From an uncultured Bacteroidota bacterium (GTDB lineage: Bacteria > Bacteroidota > Bacteroidia > UKL13-3), in the NCBI GenBank assembly GCA_903910445.1, contig CAIVZR010000048.1, forward strand, positions 1 through 64,000: a stretch of 64,000 bases of DNA. Direction: 5' to 3'. The position numbers and the translations under genes are program-made. Of the stretch, positions 25,816 to 34,564 are shown piece after piece. Positions within the stretch are counted from its first letter, which is position 1, and each line of letters opens with the position of its first letter. Below the pieces are notes generated by a model. That model worked only from the letters and a program-made list of their open reading frames with translations. It was not told the origin of the DNA and searched no databases.

Positions 25816-26364
25816 TTAGAATGCACGAATGGCACGTACGCTGGTGCCATAATCTTTTTGTGTGGTGCCGAATTGAGCGCCTCCATCAAAATCTTGAAGC
25901 CAAGCTGCGACAGCAGTTGCCTCGGTTGAACTCCAATATTTGTCTTTGATGAATCCTCCAATCATATCTTTTTGTTGATACATCAAGTTCAATTCATCTT
26001 TCGATGGCAAATACCAATCACTAAATCCTTCGAGTACTAAATCATTACAAAGTTTTGCAGCAGTTCCAGCTTCCGAACAGCCCTTAATAATATCGGCTGT
26101 GTTTTGATTGCCAGTTCCATTGGCTGTACCATCAGCTCCAGCGAGCATGCTTCCCATGCAACCCCAAGTGGCGCCTGCACTCAGGTCGGTTGCCGATGCT
26201 ACCAATCCATGTAAGCCAGTATTATCAACATAAAAAACTTTACCTCCTTTGTAAGTATCACCTATAATAGGTTTCGATTCCTTTTTTTTACATTGGGTTG
26301 AAATAACTAAAATGATGCTGAGTAGGAACAGCGTTAAATAGTTTGCTTTACTTTTCTTGAACAT
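25816..26364 (-). CDS. Exported DUF1566 (Lcl-type) domain protein
   Basis: A 182-residue exported protein. A hydrophobic signal (about 9-23) leads into TQCKKKE, which could be a lipid-modified Cys though Gln before Cys is unusual for a lipobox. The body has GGKVFYVDNTG near the start and SDWYLPSKDELNLMYQQK (about 115-132) followed by YWSSTE and VRAIRAF at the end. These are the hallmarks of the DUF1566/Lcl C-type fold seen in adhesive surface proteins. Function unknown. Confidence 0.8.
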   Translation of the reverse strand: MFKKSKANYLTLFLLSIILVISTQCKKKESKPIIGDTYKGGKVFYVDNTGLHGLVASATDLSAGATWGCMGSMLAGADGTANGTGNQNTADIIKGCSEAGTAAKLCNDLVLEGFSDWYLPSKDELNLMYQQKDMIGGFIKDKYWSSTEATAVAAWLQDFDGGAQFGTTQKDYGTSVRAIRAF

Positions 26365-26477
26365 CTTAAAATTAGGATTTAAGTTGCTAAGTAAGTAATT
26401 TTTTTTGATAGATTGGAGAAGGAAAAATTAACTTGAAGGATAAAGTTGTCTAATTTCAATTGATGAACCAATCCAAA

Positions 26478-26906
26478 TCATTCTTGTGAGGCAACAACCA
26501 TCTTGTCGCAAAACGAGTCTATAGCCTTGAAACAAGCATCAAATCCTTCAGCCCCCCCGTACCAAGGGTCGTTAAAAGAGTGTACCGATACTTTCAGGAG
26601 TTGATTAGGATGGGTAACAAATTGCTGAAGCTCCTCATATACGTCATCTGCCATACAAATAATACGATCGTACTGCTCAAAATCGGTAGTTTTAAATCGG
26701 CGTGCTATATGATTGCTAATATCAATTCCATTTTTCTCACATATAGCAATTGTCCGTGAATCGGCAGGGTCGCCCTTATGAAAGCGATTGGTTCCATTGG
26801 AGGCTACCTCCCAAGGGAGTCCGTTTTCTTTTATCTTTTTTCGCAAAACGGCTTCGGCTATTGGGCTGCGACAAATATTGCCCAAGCAAGTAAATAGAAT
26901 TTTCAT
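26478..26906 (-). CDS. Low-molecular-weight protein-tyrosine phosphatase
   Basis: A 142-residue cytosolic phosphatase. The P-loop CLGNICRSP (residues about 7-15) matches CX5RS, and the general-acid Asp is in FNDPWYGG (about 112). Length is typical. The ATG at 26906 gives the conserved start MKILFTCLGN; an upstream start would overlap a TAATTTCG promoter-like box at 26915-26922. Possible roles include dephosphorylating tyrosine kinases of polysaccharide export, but no such kinase is adjacent. Confidence 0.93.
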   Translation of the reverse strand: MKILFTCLGNICRSPIAEAVLRKKIKENGLPWEVASNGTNRFHKGDPADSRTIAICEKNGIDISNHIARRFKTTDFEQYDRIICMADDVYEELQQFVTHPNQLLKVSVHSFNDPWYGGAEGFDACFKAIDSFCDKMVVASQE

Positions 26907-26914
26907 TTGGTGTG

Positions 26915-26922
26915 CGAAATTA
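26915..26922 (-). promoter_or_regulatory. -7-like element of the phosphatase gene
   Basis: Minus-strand TAATTTCG, one mismatch to TAnnTTTG, followed by CACACCAA and the ATG. The same TTTCGCAC string occurs before cysS. Confidence 0.35.
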
Positions 26923-27043
26923 AAGAACTTCACTAATTCGTTCAGAAATTATTCGTCCACTTTTTTATTTGGTAAAATTTTTAGTTCAGATTGCGTTTTA
27001 TCCTGCTAACATAAGTAATTTCGCCTTCTATTAATCAAAAGAA

Positions 27044-29005
27044 GTGGATAAATCACATTTGCAAAAAGTAAGCTCTGCAGGCTTGCTTATTACCCTAGGA
27101 ATTATTTATGGAGATATTGGTACCTCACCCCTTTATGTATTAAAGGAAGTGATTGGTGAAAGTGTCATTAACAAGGAGCTAATTTATGGAGGTGTTTCTT
27201 GTATCTTTTGGACGCTCACATTACTTACTACACTTAAATATGTAATCGTCACCCTCAATGCAGATAATAAAGGGGAGGGTGGGATTTTCTCTCTGTATGC
27301 TATCGTTCGACGCACCAAACCCTGGTTGCATATACCTGCAATCATTGGTGGGGCGGCACTTTTAGCCGATGGTCTAATAACTCCTCCCATCTCGGTAGCA
27401 TCCGCCATCGAAGGTTTGCAAATAAAATATCCGCAGTACGATATCCCCGTTGTCCCCATCGTTATTGGAGTCATCGTAGCAATATTCTTCATCCAACAAT
27501 TCGGAACAAGTATCGTTGGTAAATCTTTTGGTCCTTTAATGATTATCTGGTTTAGCATGCTTTTAATATTGGGACTGAATCAAATATCTACTCATTGGGC
27601 GATCCTTGGCGCTTTGAATCCATATTATGCACTCAACCTTATTACGAATACTCCTGGAGGCTTTTGGTTATTGGGTGCAGTCTTCCTCTGTACCACTGGG
27701 GCAGAGGCACTTTACAGCGACTTAGGTCATTGTGGGAAAGCCAATATCCGCGTAAGCTGGATGTTTGTTAAGGTGGCCTTGGTATGTAATTATCTTGGAC
27801 AAAGTGCATGGCTTATGCAATATGAAGGCAAGTCCTTAGCTGAAATTGGAACGAATGTCAATCCATTCTATGCCATCATGCCGGAGAAGTTTTTATTGGT
27901 TGGAATTATCATTGCGAGTGTGGCAGCCATCATCGCGTCTCAAGCATTAATCACCGGCTCATACACTATTGTTAGTGAAGCCATGCGTCTCAATTTCTGG
28001 CCTAAAGTACGTATCAAGTTTCCTACCGAAGCACGTGGTCAAGTATATGTACCAAGTATCAACTGGATTCTTATGTTCGGATGTATTGGTGTGGTATTAA
28101 TTTTTAGAGAGAGTGCCAATATGGGTGCCGCATACGGACTTGCAATTACCTTGGCCATGCTTTCAACAACAGTTCTGGTAACTCATTACTTGGTATTGCA
28201 TCGATTGAATAAGGGGTTCGTTTGGTTTTATTTGATTGGATATTTAACCTTGGAACTCTGTTTCCTAGTTGCGAACCTTAAAAAGTTTCCTCATGGTGGT
28301 TGGGTCACTTTGTTAATATGTTTAGGTATCATATTTATTATGTGGGTTTGGTTTAAAGCAGCTGCTATCAAGAAACGTTTCGTATCCTTTCTGAAAGTGA
28401 AAGAGTACTTGCCAATTTTTATTGATGTAAGTAACGATGAGAGTATTTCTAAACAAGCTACCAACCTGGTTTATTTCACCGCAGGTGATAATCCAAAACT
28501 CATAGAATCGAAAATTGTTTACTCAATTCTTAATAAGCAACCGAAACGCGCTGATGTATACTGGTTCTTGCATATCAATGTTACCGATGATCCATATCGT
28601 CGTGAATTTGTTGTGCATACCTTGGTGCCCGATAAAATTTTCCGTGTAGATTTCAATCTTGGATTCAGGGTGGAGCAACGAATCAATGCTCTCTTCCGTA
28701 AAGTAATTGACGATATGGTAGAGAAGAAGGAATTCAATAATATGAGCCGCTATGAAGCACTCAAGAAACATAATATTCAAGGCGACTTTAAATTTGTCAT
28801 CAGTGAGCGTCAGTTGGCCAACGACTACGACCTTCCGGTATATGAGGAGTTTATAATGGATAGCTACGATGCCCTCAAAGGATTATCAATGAGTGAATCG
28901 AAAGCATTTGGATTGGATACCAGCTCTCTTACAGTTGAAAAAGTTCCGTTGCTTGTAAATCCTAGAAAAAACCAAGCGGTGACTAGGATCTATCCTAAGG
29001 AATAA
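27044..29005 (+). CDS. kup: Potassium uptake protein, KUP family
   Basis: A 653-residue inner-membrane potassium transporter. The signature GIIYGDIGTSPLYVLKE (about 19-35) marks KUP proteins. About twelve transmembrane helices fill residues 15-440, and a cytoplasmic domain of about 200 residues follows. A GTG at 27044 is the only reasonable start, with AAAAGAAG just before it as a weak ribosome binding site. No regulatory RNA such as a ydaO/kup c-di-AMP riboswitch is evident in the 137-nt leader. Confidence 0.95.
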   Translation: MDKSHLQKVSSAGLLITLGIIYGDIGTSPLYVLKEVIGESVINKELIYGGVSCIFWTLTLLTTLKYVIVTLNADNKGEGGIFSLYAIVRRTKPWLHIPAIIGGAALLADGLITPPISVASAIEGLQIKYPQYDIPVVPIVIGVIVAIFFIQQFGTSIVGKSFGPLMIIWFSMLLILGLNQISTHWAILGALNPYYALNLITNTPGGFWLLGAVFLCTTGAEALYSDLGHCGKANIRVSWMFVKVALVCNYLGQSAWLMQYEGKSLAEIGTNVNPFYAIMPEKFLLVGIIIASVAAIIASQALITGSYTIVSEAMRLNFWPKVRIKFPTEARGQVYVPSINWILMFGCIGVVLIFRESANMGAAYGLAITLAMLSTTVLVTHYLVLHRLNKGFVWFYLIGYLTLELCFLVANLKKFPHGGWVTLLICLGIIFIMWVWFKAAAIKKRFVSFLKVKEYLPIFIDVSNDESISKQATNLVYFTAGDNPKLIESKIVYSILNKQPKRADVYWFLHINVTDDPYRREFVVHTLVPDKIFRVDFNLGFRVEQRINALFRKVIDDMVEKKEFNNMSRYEALKKHNIQGDFKFVISERQLANDYDLPVYEEFIMDSYDALKGLSMSESKAFGLDTSSLTVEKVPLLVNPRKNQAVTRIYPKE

Positions 29006-29143
29006 TTTTCCTCCAGCCTGAAAATTGGGCTATTTATTCATTTACTTTTTTTTACAATTGAGCATCAACCATAAATTCAAGAATCGTTATATTCGTGCAT
29101 TGGATTTTGAAACCATCACCAATACAAAAATTTTAATTAGCCC

Positions 29144-32100
29144 TTGAATAACTATATCATATTAATTCAGAAGTTAGACGATTTTATACGAAAGTATTAT
29201 AAGAATCAACTTTTGCGTGGCACCATATATACTGTCGCAGGATTGCTTACAGCGTATATTGTGGCCATTGTGCTTGAATATTATGGTGAATTCAGTACAT
29301 CATTAAGATTAACTATCACACTGTCATTTATTGCAGTGGTTATACTTATTCTAGCCAAATATATTTTCACACCACTTACAAAGCTGTATAAGCTAAGCGA
29401 TACCATCAACTATGAAGAGGCCGCTACCATCATTGGAACGCATTTCGCCGATGTGAAAGATAAATTATTGAATGCATTACAATTGCATCAACAAGCGAGT
29501 GTTAGCGATAACCTCCTCTTGCATGCCTCCATTGACCAAAAAATTCAAGAGCTGAAACCTGTCCCTTTTAGTAATGCAATTAATTTTAAAGACAATCGCA
29601 AATACCTCAAGTACGCAGTTCCATCGGTGTTGGTATTCTTAGGAATTACTTTTATCAATTCGCGAATCATTACCGAAAGTACCCGCCGATTGTCAAGCCC
29701 TACCCACTTTTTTGAGAAGGAAGCTCCCTTCCATTTTGAATTAGAAAATGAAAAATTACAGGCATTACAAAACGAGGATTTCGAAGTTAACCTAAAAGTG
29801 AGCGGAACCGAACTCCCTGCCGAAGTGTACGCAATCATTGAAGGCCACCGTTATAAGATGGAGAAAATTGATGCATTGCACTATCTCTATCCAATTAGAA
29901 ATATTCAACAAAATACACCCATACAGTTTTTTGCGTCAGGTTTTTCAAGTAATGTCTTTGAGATAGAAGTACTACCAAAACCAACCTTACTTAATTTTTC
30001 AGCACATATCACGTATCCATCTTACTTGCTTCGTAAAGAAGAGAATTTGGAAAATACTGGCGACCTTACTATTCCAGCAGGAAGTAATATCACCTGGACT
30101 TTCAGCACTTCCAATGTAGATGAAATTGTGCTTAGTTTTGATGGAACTAACGCAATGGCAATACGTAAAAATAGTGAAATATTTACTTATACACGTAAAT
30201 TTTTAAAGAATGAGCATTACAGCATCGCTACCAATAATGCTCGAGTTGTAGGAAAGGATTCCATCCCTTTTAATATTAATGTTGTTGCCGATGAGTATCC
30301 TGCCATAGCAGTTACCGAAATGAAGGATTCGATGAGCAATCGCCATTTCTATTATGCTGGAGAAATTGATGACGACCATGGATTTTCTCGATTAACATTT
30401 AATTATAAATTTTTAAAATCGGCCGATAGCACTCATGTGAAAGATAAGCTCATGAGTATCCCGATTAATATCAATGCATTTACACTTCCACAAAAATTCT
30501 TTCACGAATTCGATTTGAACAATCTCAATATTGAGGCAGAGGAGGAAATAGAATATTATTTTGAAGTATGGGATAATGATGGAGTGAATGGTGCCAAATC
30601 GGCTCGCAGTAAGGTCTTGGTGTACAAGGCACCAAGCAGCGCACAGATGCGTGCAGAGGCCAATAAGCAAGATAAAGACGTAGAGAAAAAGATGGAAGAT
30701 ACCTACAAAGAAGTGAAGGATCTTCAGAAACAAATTGATGAGCTCCAGAAAAAACTGCTAGATAAGAAGAATCTCACTTGGCAAGATAAAAAGCAGATTC
30801 AGGATTTGATTGATAAGCAAAAGGCCTTGCAACAGAAAATGGATGATGTGACCAAGAAGAACGAACAGAACAATATCAAACAAAATGAAAATAGTAAGCC
30901 TAACGATGAATTGCTAGAAAAGCAAAGGGAATTGCAACGTTTGATGGAAGAGGTGATGACCCCCGAAATGAAGAAGATGTTTGAACAGCTTCAGAAAATG
31001 CTCGACCAAGGCAATAAGGATCAAATTCAAGAGCAACTTGATAAGATGAAGATGACCGATAAGGAAATTGAGAAAGAGCTGGATCGTAACATGGAAATGT
31101 TCAAACAGATGAAGGTAGAAGAGAAAATTCAGAAGGCCCTCGACGATTTAGAAAAACTCCAACAAGAGCAAGAGAAACTTGCACAAGAGGCGGAGAAGAA
31201 AGATTCCGACCCAAAAGATATCAAGGAAAAGCAGGATGAGCTCAATAAAAAAATGGAAGATATTGAGAAGCAAATGGAGGAAGTGAAGAAAGAAAATAAG
31301 GAATTAGAAGACCCAAAGGATGTTCAGGATACTAAAAAGGAGCAAGAAGAAATTAATAAGGAACAAAAGGAGAGTAGCGATAATTTAAGTAAGAACAAAA
31401 AAGATAAGGCTTCGAAAAACCAAAAGAATGCAGCTCAGAAAATGCAGGAGATGCGTGAGAAGATCCAAAAGGGAATGGAAGAGGCCGAATCTAAAGAGTT
31501 AGAAGAGGATATCAATACTTTGAGAGGAATTTTGGAGAATTTAATTCAGCTCTCTTATGACCAAGAGTCATTGATGAAGGAGCTCGAAAAAATAAATGGA
31601 TACAATCCGCAGTTTGTAGCCGCTGGCCAACGCCAGAAGGATTTGAAAGACGATGCTAAAATTATTGAAGATAGCCTGTTCGCATTAAGTAAGCGCCAAA
31701 TAAAAATTGAGGCATTCATCAATCGCGAAATTGGGAATATCAATGGCAATATGAAGGAAGCAATCAAAGCCATGGGCGATCGCCGAATTTATGATGCGCG
31801 CAATAAGCAACAATATATCATGACCAGCGTAAATAATTTGGCTGTGATGTTGAGTGAGGCTTTGAAGCAAATGCAAGAAGAGCAACAACAGCAACAACAA
31901 AGTAAGAAGAGTGGTAATGGAAGTTGTAAAAAGCCTGGTGGCAAAGGAAGTAAAGGTGATAAGAGTAAAAAGCCAAGTGCCGCTTCTGTACGAAAGATGC
32001 AAGAAGAACTCAACAAGAAAATGCAAGACATGCAACAACGCATGAAAGATGGTCAGATGCAACCGGGCCAAATGAGTGAAGAGTTTGCTAAGATGGCTGC

Positions 32101-32506
32101 ACAACAAGCTGCCCTGCGCCGTTATTTGCAGCAAATTCAAGATCAATTAAAGAAAGATGAAGGTGGAACCGGTAACGAGTTGGGCGATTTGAAAAAACTG
32201 CAAGAGCTCATGGAACAAACCGAGAAGGAACTCGTGTACAAACAACTCGAAACCGAAACCCTCAAACGTCAACAGGATATTCTTACCCGACTGCTTGAGA
32301 GCGAGAAGGCAGAGCGCGAACGCGAACAGGACAATAAGCGGGAGTCGCATGCCGGACAAGAAACGCCGCAACGTATACCTCCTTCAATGGAAGAATATCT
32401 CAAACAAAAAAATAAGGAAGCGGAATATCTTAAAACCGTATCACCGAGCTTGAATATCTACTACAAACAAAAAGTGAAGGAGTATTTCAAGGTTCTAGGG
32501 AAGTAA
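29144..32506 (+). CDS. DUF4175 family membrane-anchored coiled-coil protein
   Basis: A 1120-residue protein. Two transmembrane helices occur at about 27-47 and 53-75 and a third at about 142-160. Residues 200-500 are beta-rich. Residues 500-1050 are a very charged coiled coil rich in Lys, Glu and Gln (KDVEKKMEDTYKEVKDLQKQ and onward), with a polyglutamine patch (EEQQQQQQQSKKS) near 915 and a GGKGSKGDKSKKP linker. This is the layout of DUF4175 proteins, a Bacteroidota family without assigned function. A TAG lies 3 nt upstream of the TTG at 29144, and there is no nearby ATG, so TTG is the start. Confidence 0.85.
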   Translation: MNNYIILIQKLDDFIRKYYKNQLLRGTIYTVAGLLTAYIVAIVLEYYGEFSTSLRLTITLSFIAVVILILAKYIFTPLTKLYKLSDTINYEEAATIIGTHFADVKDKLLNALQLHQQASVSDNLLLHASIDQKIQELKPVPFSNAINFKDNRKYLKYAVPSVLVFLGITFINSRIITESTRRLSSPTHFFEKEAPFHFELENEKLQALQNEDFEVNLKVSGTELPAEVYAIIEGHRYKMEKIDALHYLYPIRNIQQNTPIQFFASGFSSNVFEIEVLPKPTLLNFSAHITYPSYLLRKEENLENTGDLTIPAGSNITWTFSTSNVDEIVLSFDGTNAMAIRKNSEIFTYTRKFLKNEHYSIATNNARVVGKDSIPFNINVVADEYPAIAVTEMKDSMSNRHFYYAGEIDDDHGFSRLTFNYKFLKSADSTHVKDKLMSIPININAFTLPQKFFHEFDLNNLNIEAEEEIEYYFEVWDNDGVNGAKSARSKVLVYKAPSSAQMRAEANKQDKDVEKKMEDTYKEVKDLQKQIDELQKKLLDKKNLTWQDKKQIQDLIDKQKALQQKMDDVTKKNEQNNIKQNENSKPNDELLEKQRELQRLMEEVMTPEMKKMFEQLQKMLDQGNKDQIQEQLDKMKMTDKEIEKELDRNMEMFKQMKVEEKIQKALDDLEKLQQEQEKLAQEAEKKDSDPKDIKEKQDELNKKMEDIEKQMEEVKKENKELEDPKDVQDTKKEQEEINKEQKESSDNLSKNKKDKASKNQKNAAQKMQEMREKIQKGMEEAESKELEEDINTLRGILENLIQLSYDQESLMKELEKINGYNPQFVAAGQRQKDLKDDAKIIEDSLFALSKRQIKIEAFINREIGNINGNMKEAIKAMGDRRIYDARNKQQYIMTSVNNLAVMLSEALKQMQEEQQQQQQSKKSGNGSCKKPGGKGSKGDKSKKPSAASVRKMQEELNKKMQDMQQRMKDGQMQPGQMSEEFAKMAAQQAALRRYLQQIQDQLKKDEGGTGNELGDLKKLQELMEQTEKELVYKQLETETLKRQQDILTRLLESEKAEREREQDNKRESHAGQETPQRIPPSMEEYLKQKNKEAEYLKTVSPSLNIYYKQKVKEYFKVLGK

Positions 32507-32695
32507 TATTTCCAAAAAAACCTTCAAAACCTAAATCGTTTCTCTATTACCTTTTATTAATGCAAGTTTATAAGCGTCTGCTTATCAAGCAATAGGGAAG
32601 TTGTAGAATACATGCTTGGCTATTTTTAGGGCGATTTGGTTATGATTGCTCGTCATTTCTTCCTTATCTTCGCGGTTCATATTAAACCTGTGTCG

Positions 32696-33778
32696 ATGAA
32701 TTCAAATAATTTCGCCGTGATAATGGCTGGTGGTGTTGGAACACGTTTTTGGCCAATAAGTAAAACAAGTCATCCAAAGCAATTTCTAGATTTCCTAAAT
32801 ACCGGAAAAACCCTGATACAACAAACCTATTCACGTTTCTTGAAGGTGGTTCCTGCTGAGAATATTTTTGTTGTTACCAACGAAGCATATCGTGAAACCA
32901 TCAAAAAACAAATCAAGGATATTCAGGATAGCAATATTTTAGGTGAGCCTACCCTCAGAAATACAGCTCCATGCATTGCTTATGCCATGTACAAAATCCA
33001 TAAAATTAATCCAGAAGCCAATTGTGTTATCGCACCTTCCGATCACTTAATTATGGACGAATCGGAGTTTACTCGCATAATCAATATGGGTTTCGATTTC
33101 ACCGAGAAGAATGAAGCACTCGTAACACTTGGAATTAAACCAAGTCGCCCCGATACAGGATATGGTTATATTCAGTTTTTTGGAAATAAGAAGGATGCCA
33201 TTTGTAAAGTAAAAACATTTACCGAAAAACCTTCTCTTGAATTGGCACGTGAGTTCTTGGAGAGTGGGGAGTTCTTATGGAATGCTGGAATTTTTGTTTG
33301 GAAAAGTAAAACCATCCTGAACGAAATCGAACGACTATTGCCCGATATTGCAACGGTATTTCAAAAAGGAATTGGGGCCCTCAATACCGATTCTGAATAC
33401 GAATTTATAGCAGAGAGTTATCCAACTTGCGAAAATATTTCCATCGATTATGGAGTGATGGAAAAAGCCTCTAATGTGCATGTAATTCCCTCCGATTTTG
33501 GATGGAGCGATTTGGGTACTTGGGGAAGTGTATACGAACAACATCATAAAGATGAAAATGGCAATACGATTACCGGGAAAAATGTATGCACCTACGAAAC
33601 TAAAAATTGCGTAGTTCATATTCAAGACCCTAAAAAACTTTTTGTAATAAAAGGGATTGAAAATGCTATTATTGTAGAAAGTGACAATGTGGTCCTAATT
33701 TGTAACAAAGACAAAGAGCAAGAAATTAAAAATATTGTTGCCGATATGAAAGCCATTTATGGCGAAAAATATGTTTAA
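32696..33778 (+). CDS. manC: Mannose-1-phosphate guanylyltransferase
   Basis: A 360-residue nucleotidyltransferase that makes GDP-mannose. The N-terminal GTP-binding signature is VIMAGGVGTRFWPISK (about 8-23), followed by PKQFLDF and the FTEKPS motif (about 175-180) and GEFLWNAGIFVW (about 195-206). It is the short form without a phosphomannose isomerase domain. The ATG at 32696 fits the conserved start; a longer frame from 32636 would include a TATCTTCG promoter-like box. GDP-mannose feeds surface polysaccharides or lipoglycans. Confidence 0.92.
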   Translation: MNSNNFAVIMAGGVGTRFWPISKTSHPKQFLDFLNTGKTLIQQTYSRFLKVVPAENIFVVTNEAYRETIKKQIKDIQDSNILGEPTLRNTAPCIAYAMYKIHKINPEANCVIAPSDHLIMDESEFTRIINMGFDFTEKNEALVTLGIKPSRPDTGYGYIQFFGNKKDAICKVKTFTEKPSLELAREFLESGEFLWNAGIFVWKSKTILNEIERLLPDIATVFQKGIGALNTDSEYEFIAESYPTCENISIDYGVMEKASNVHVIPSDFGWSDLGTWGSVYEQHHKDENGNTITGKNVCTYETKNCVVHIQDPKKLFVIKGIENAIIVESDNVVLICNKDKEQEIKNIVADMKAIYGEKYV

Positions 33779-33793
33779 ACATTCCTAAGCAAA

Positions 33794-34558
33794 ATGAAAA
33801 AAGTTATACTATTCACAGCCTTGTTCATGACTATCATGGCTGGTTTTTCTCAAGCCAAAAAAGTAAAGTCATCCGAATCTTCAAAAGAAGAAATGGAATT
33901 GGGAATTTACCGCCAGGCTATTAAATACGGAGACGCCAATGTTGCCATCTCAAATTTATATATCCTTATTGCTAAGCACCCGGAGATGATATCTTATAAA
34001 GATTCATTGGCAAGTATTTATTTTCAATCTGGGCAATACAATCCTTGTTTGAGAGTGTGTAGCGAACTAATTCAAGCTCGCCCTAATGATAGCAATATAT
34101 TGCGTATGAGTGCAATGAGTCATCAAGGATTGGGAATGCCTGTAGAAGCTATTGCCGATTATGATAAAGTAATTAAAATTACGAAAAACATCTACGATAT
34201 CTACCAAAAGGCAGCCTTAGAGTATCGTATCAAACGCTTACAAGAAAGTAAATTGAATATTGAAGCCGTTATCAAAGACGCTAAAGAAACGGATAAAATT
34301 GTGATATATATCGATCAGGAGAATAAGCAAACAGTTCCTATGCGTGCAGCAGCATTTAACTTATACGGAATGATTGCCAGAGATTTTAATGATACTGCTT
34401 CGGCACGCTATTTCTTCAATGAAGCAATTAAAATTTATCCTGAATTTTATTTTGCCAATGCCAATATCAAAGTGCTTGACGAAATGGCCGCAAAAAAATC
34501 GGAAGCACCTGCTCCAGTTTCCGATAAAGCTCCTTCACCAGTCGATAAAAAGAAATAA
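33794..34558 (+). CDS. Exported TPR protein
   Basis: A 254-residue secreted or periplasmic protein with a signal peptide (about 1-19, MTIMAGFSQA) and TPR-like helical pairs (for example AISNLYILIAKHPEM, ACADYDK-like AIADYDKVIKITKN, ARYFFNEAIKIYPEF). The C-terminal tail is Pro/Ala/Lys-rich. It begins 15 nt after manC and may be cotranscribed. It shares order and several motifs with the TPR lipoprotein at 21968-22666 but has no lipobox. Function unknown. Confidence 0.78.
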   Translation: MKKVILFTALFMTIMAGFSQAKKVKSSESSKEEMELGIYRQAIKYGDANVAISNLYILIAKHPEMISYKDSLASIYFQSGQYNPCLRVCSELIQARPNDSNILRMSAMSHQGLGMPVEAIADYDKVIKITKNIYDIYQKAALEYRIKRLQESKLNIEAVIKDAKETDKIVIYIDQENKQTVPMRAAAFNLYGMIARDFNDTASARYFFNEAIKIYPEFYFANANIKVLDEMAAKKSEAPAPVSDKAPSPVDKKK

Positions 34559-34564
34559 GATTTC

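Noticed and set aside
29010-29060. Weak AGCC/GGCT stem after kup as a terminator
   Set aside because: Only four base pairs with a nine-base loop; the following T-rich stretch is interrupted.
32570-32585. ATAAGC-GTCT-GCTTAT hairpin before manC as a riboswitch
   Set aside because: A six-base-pair stem alone is too little structure for a riboswitch and no known aptamer consensus was seen.
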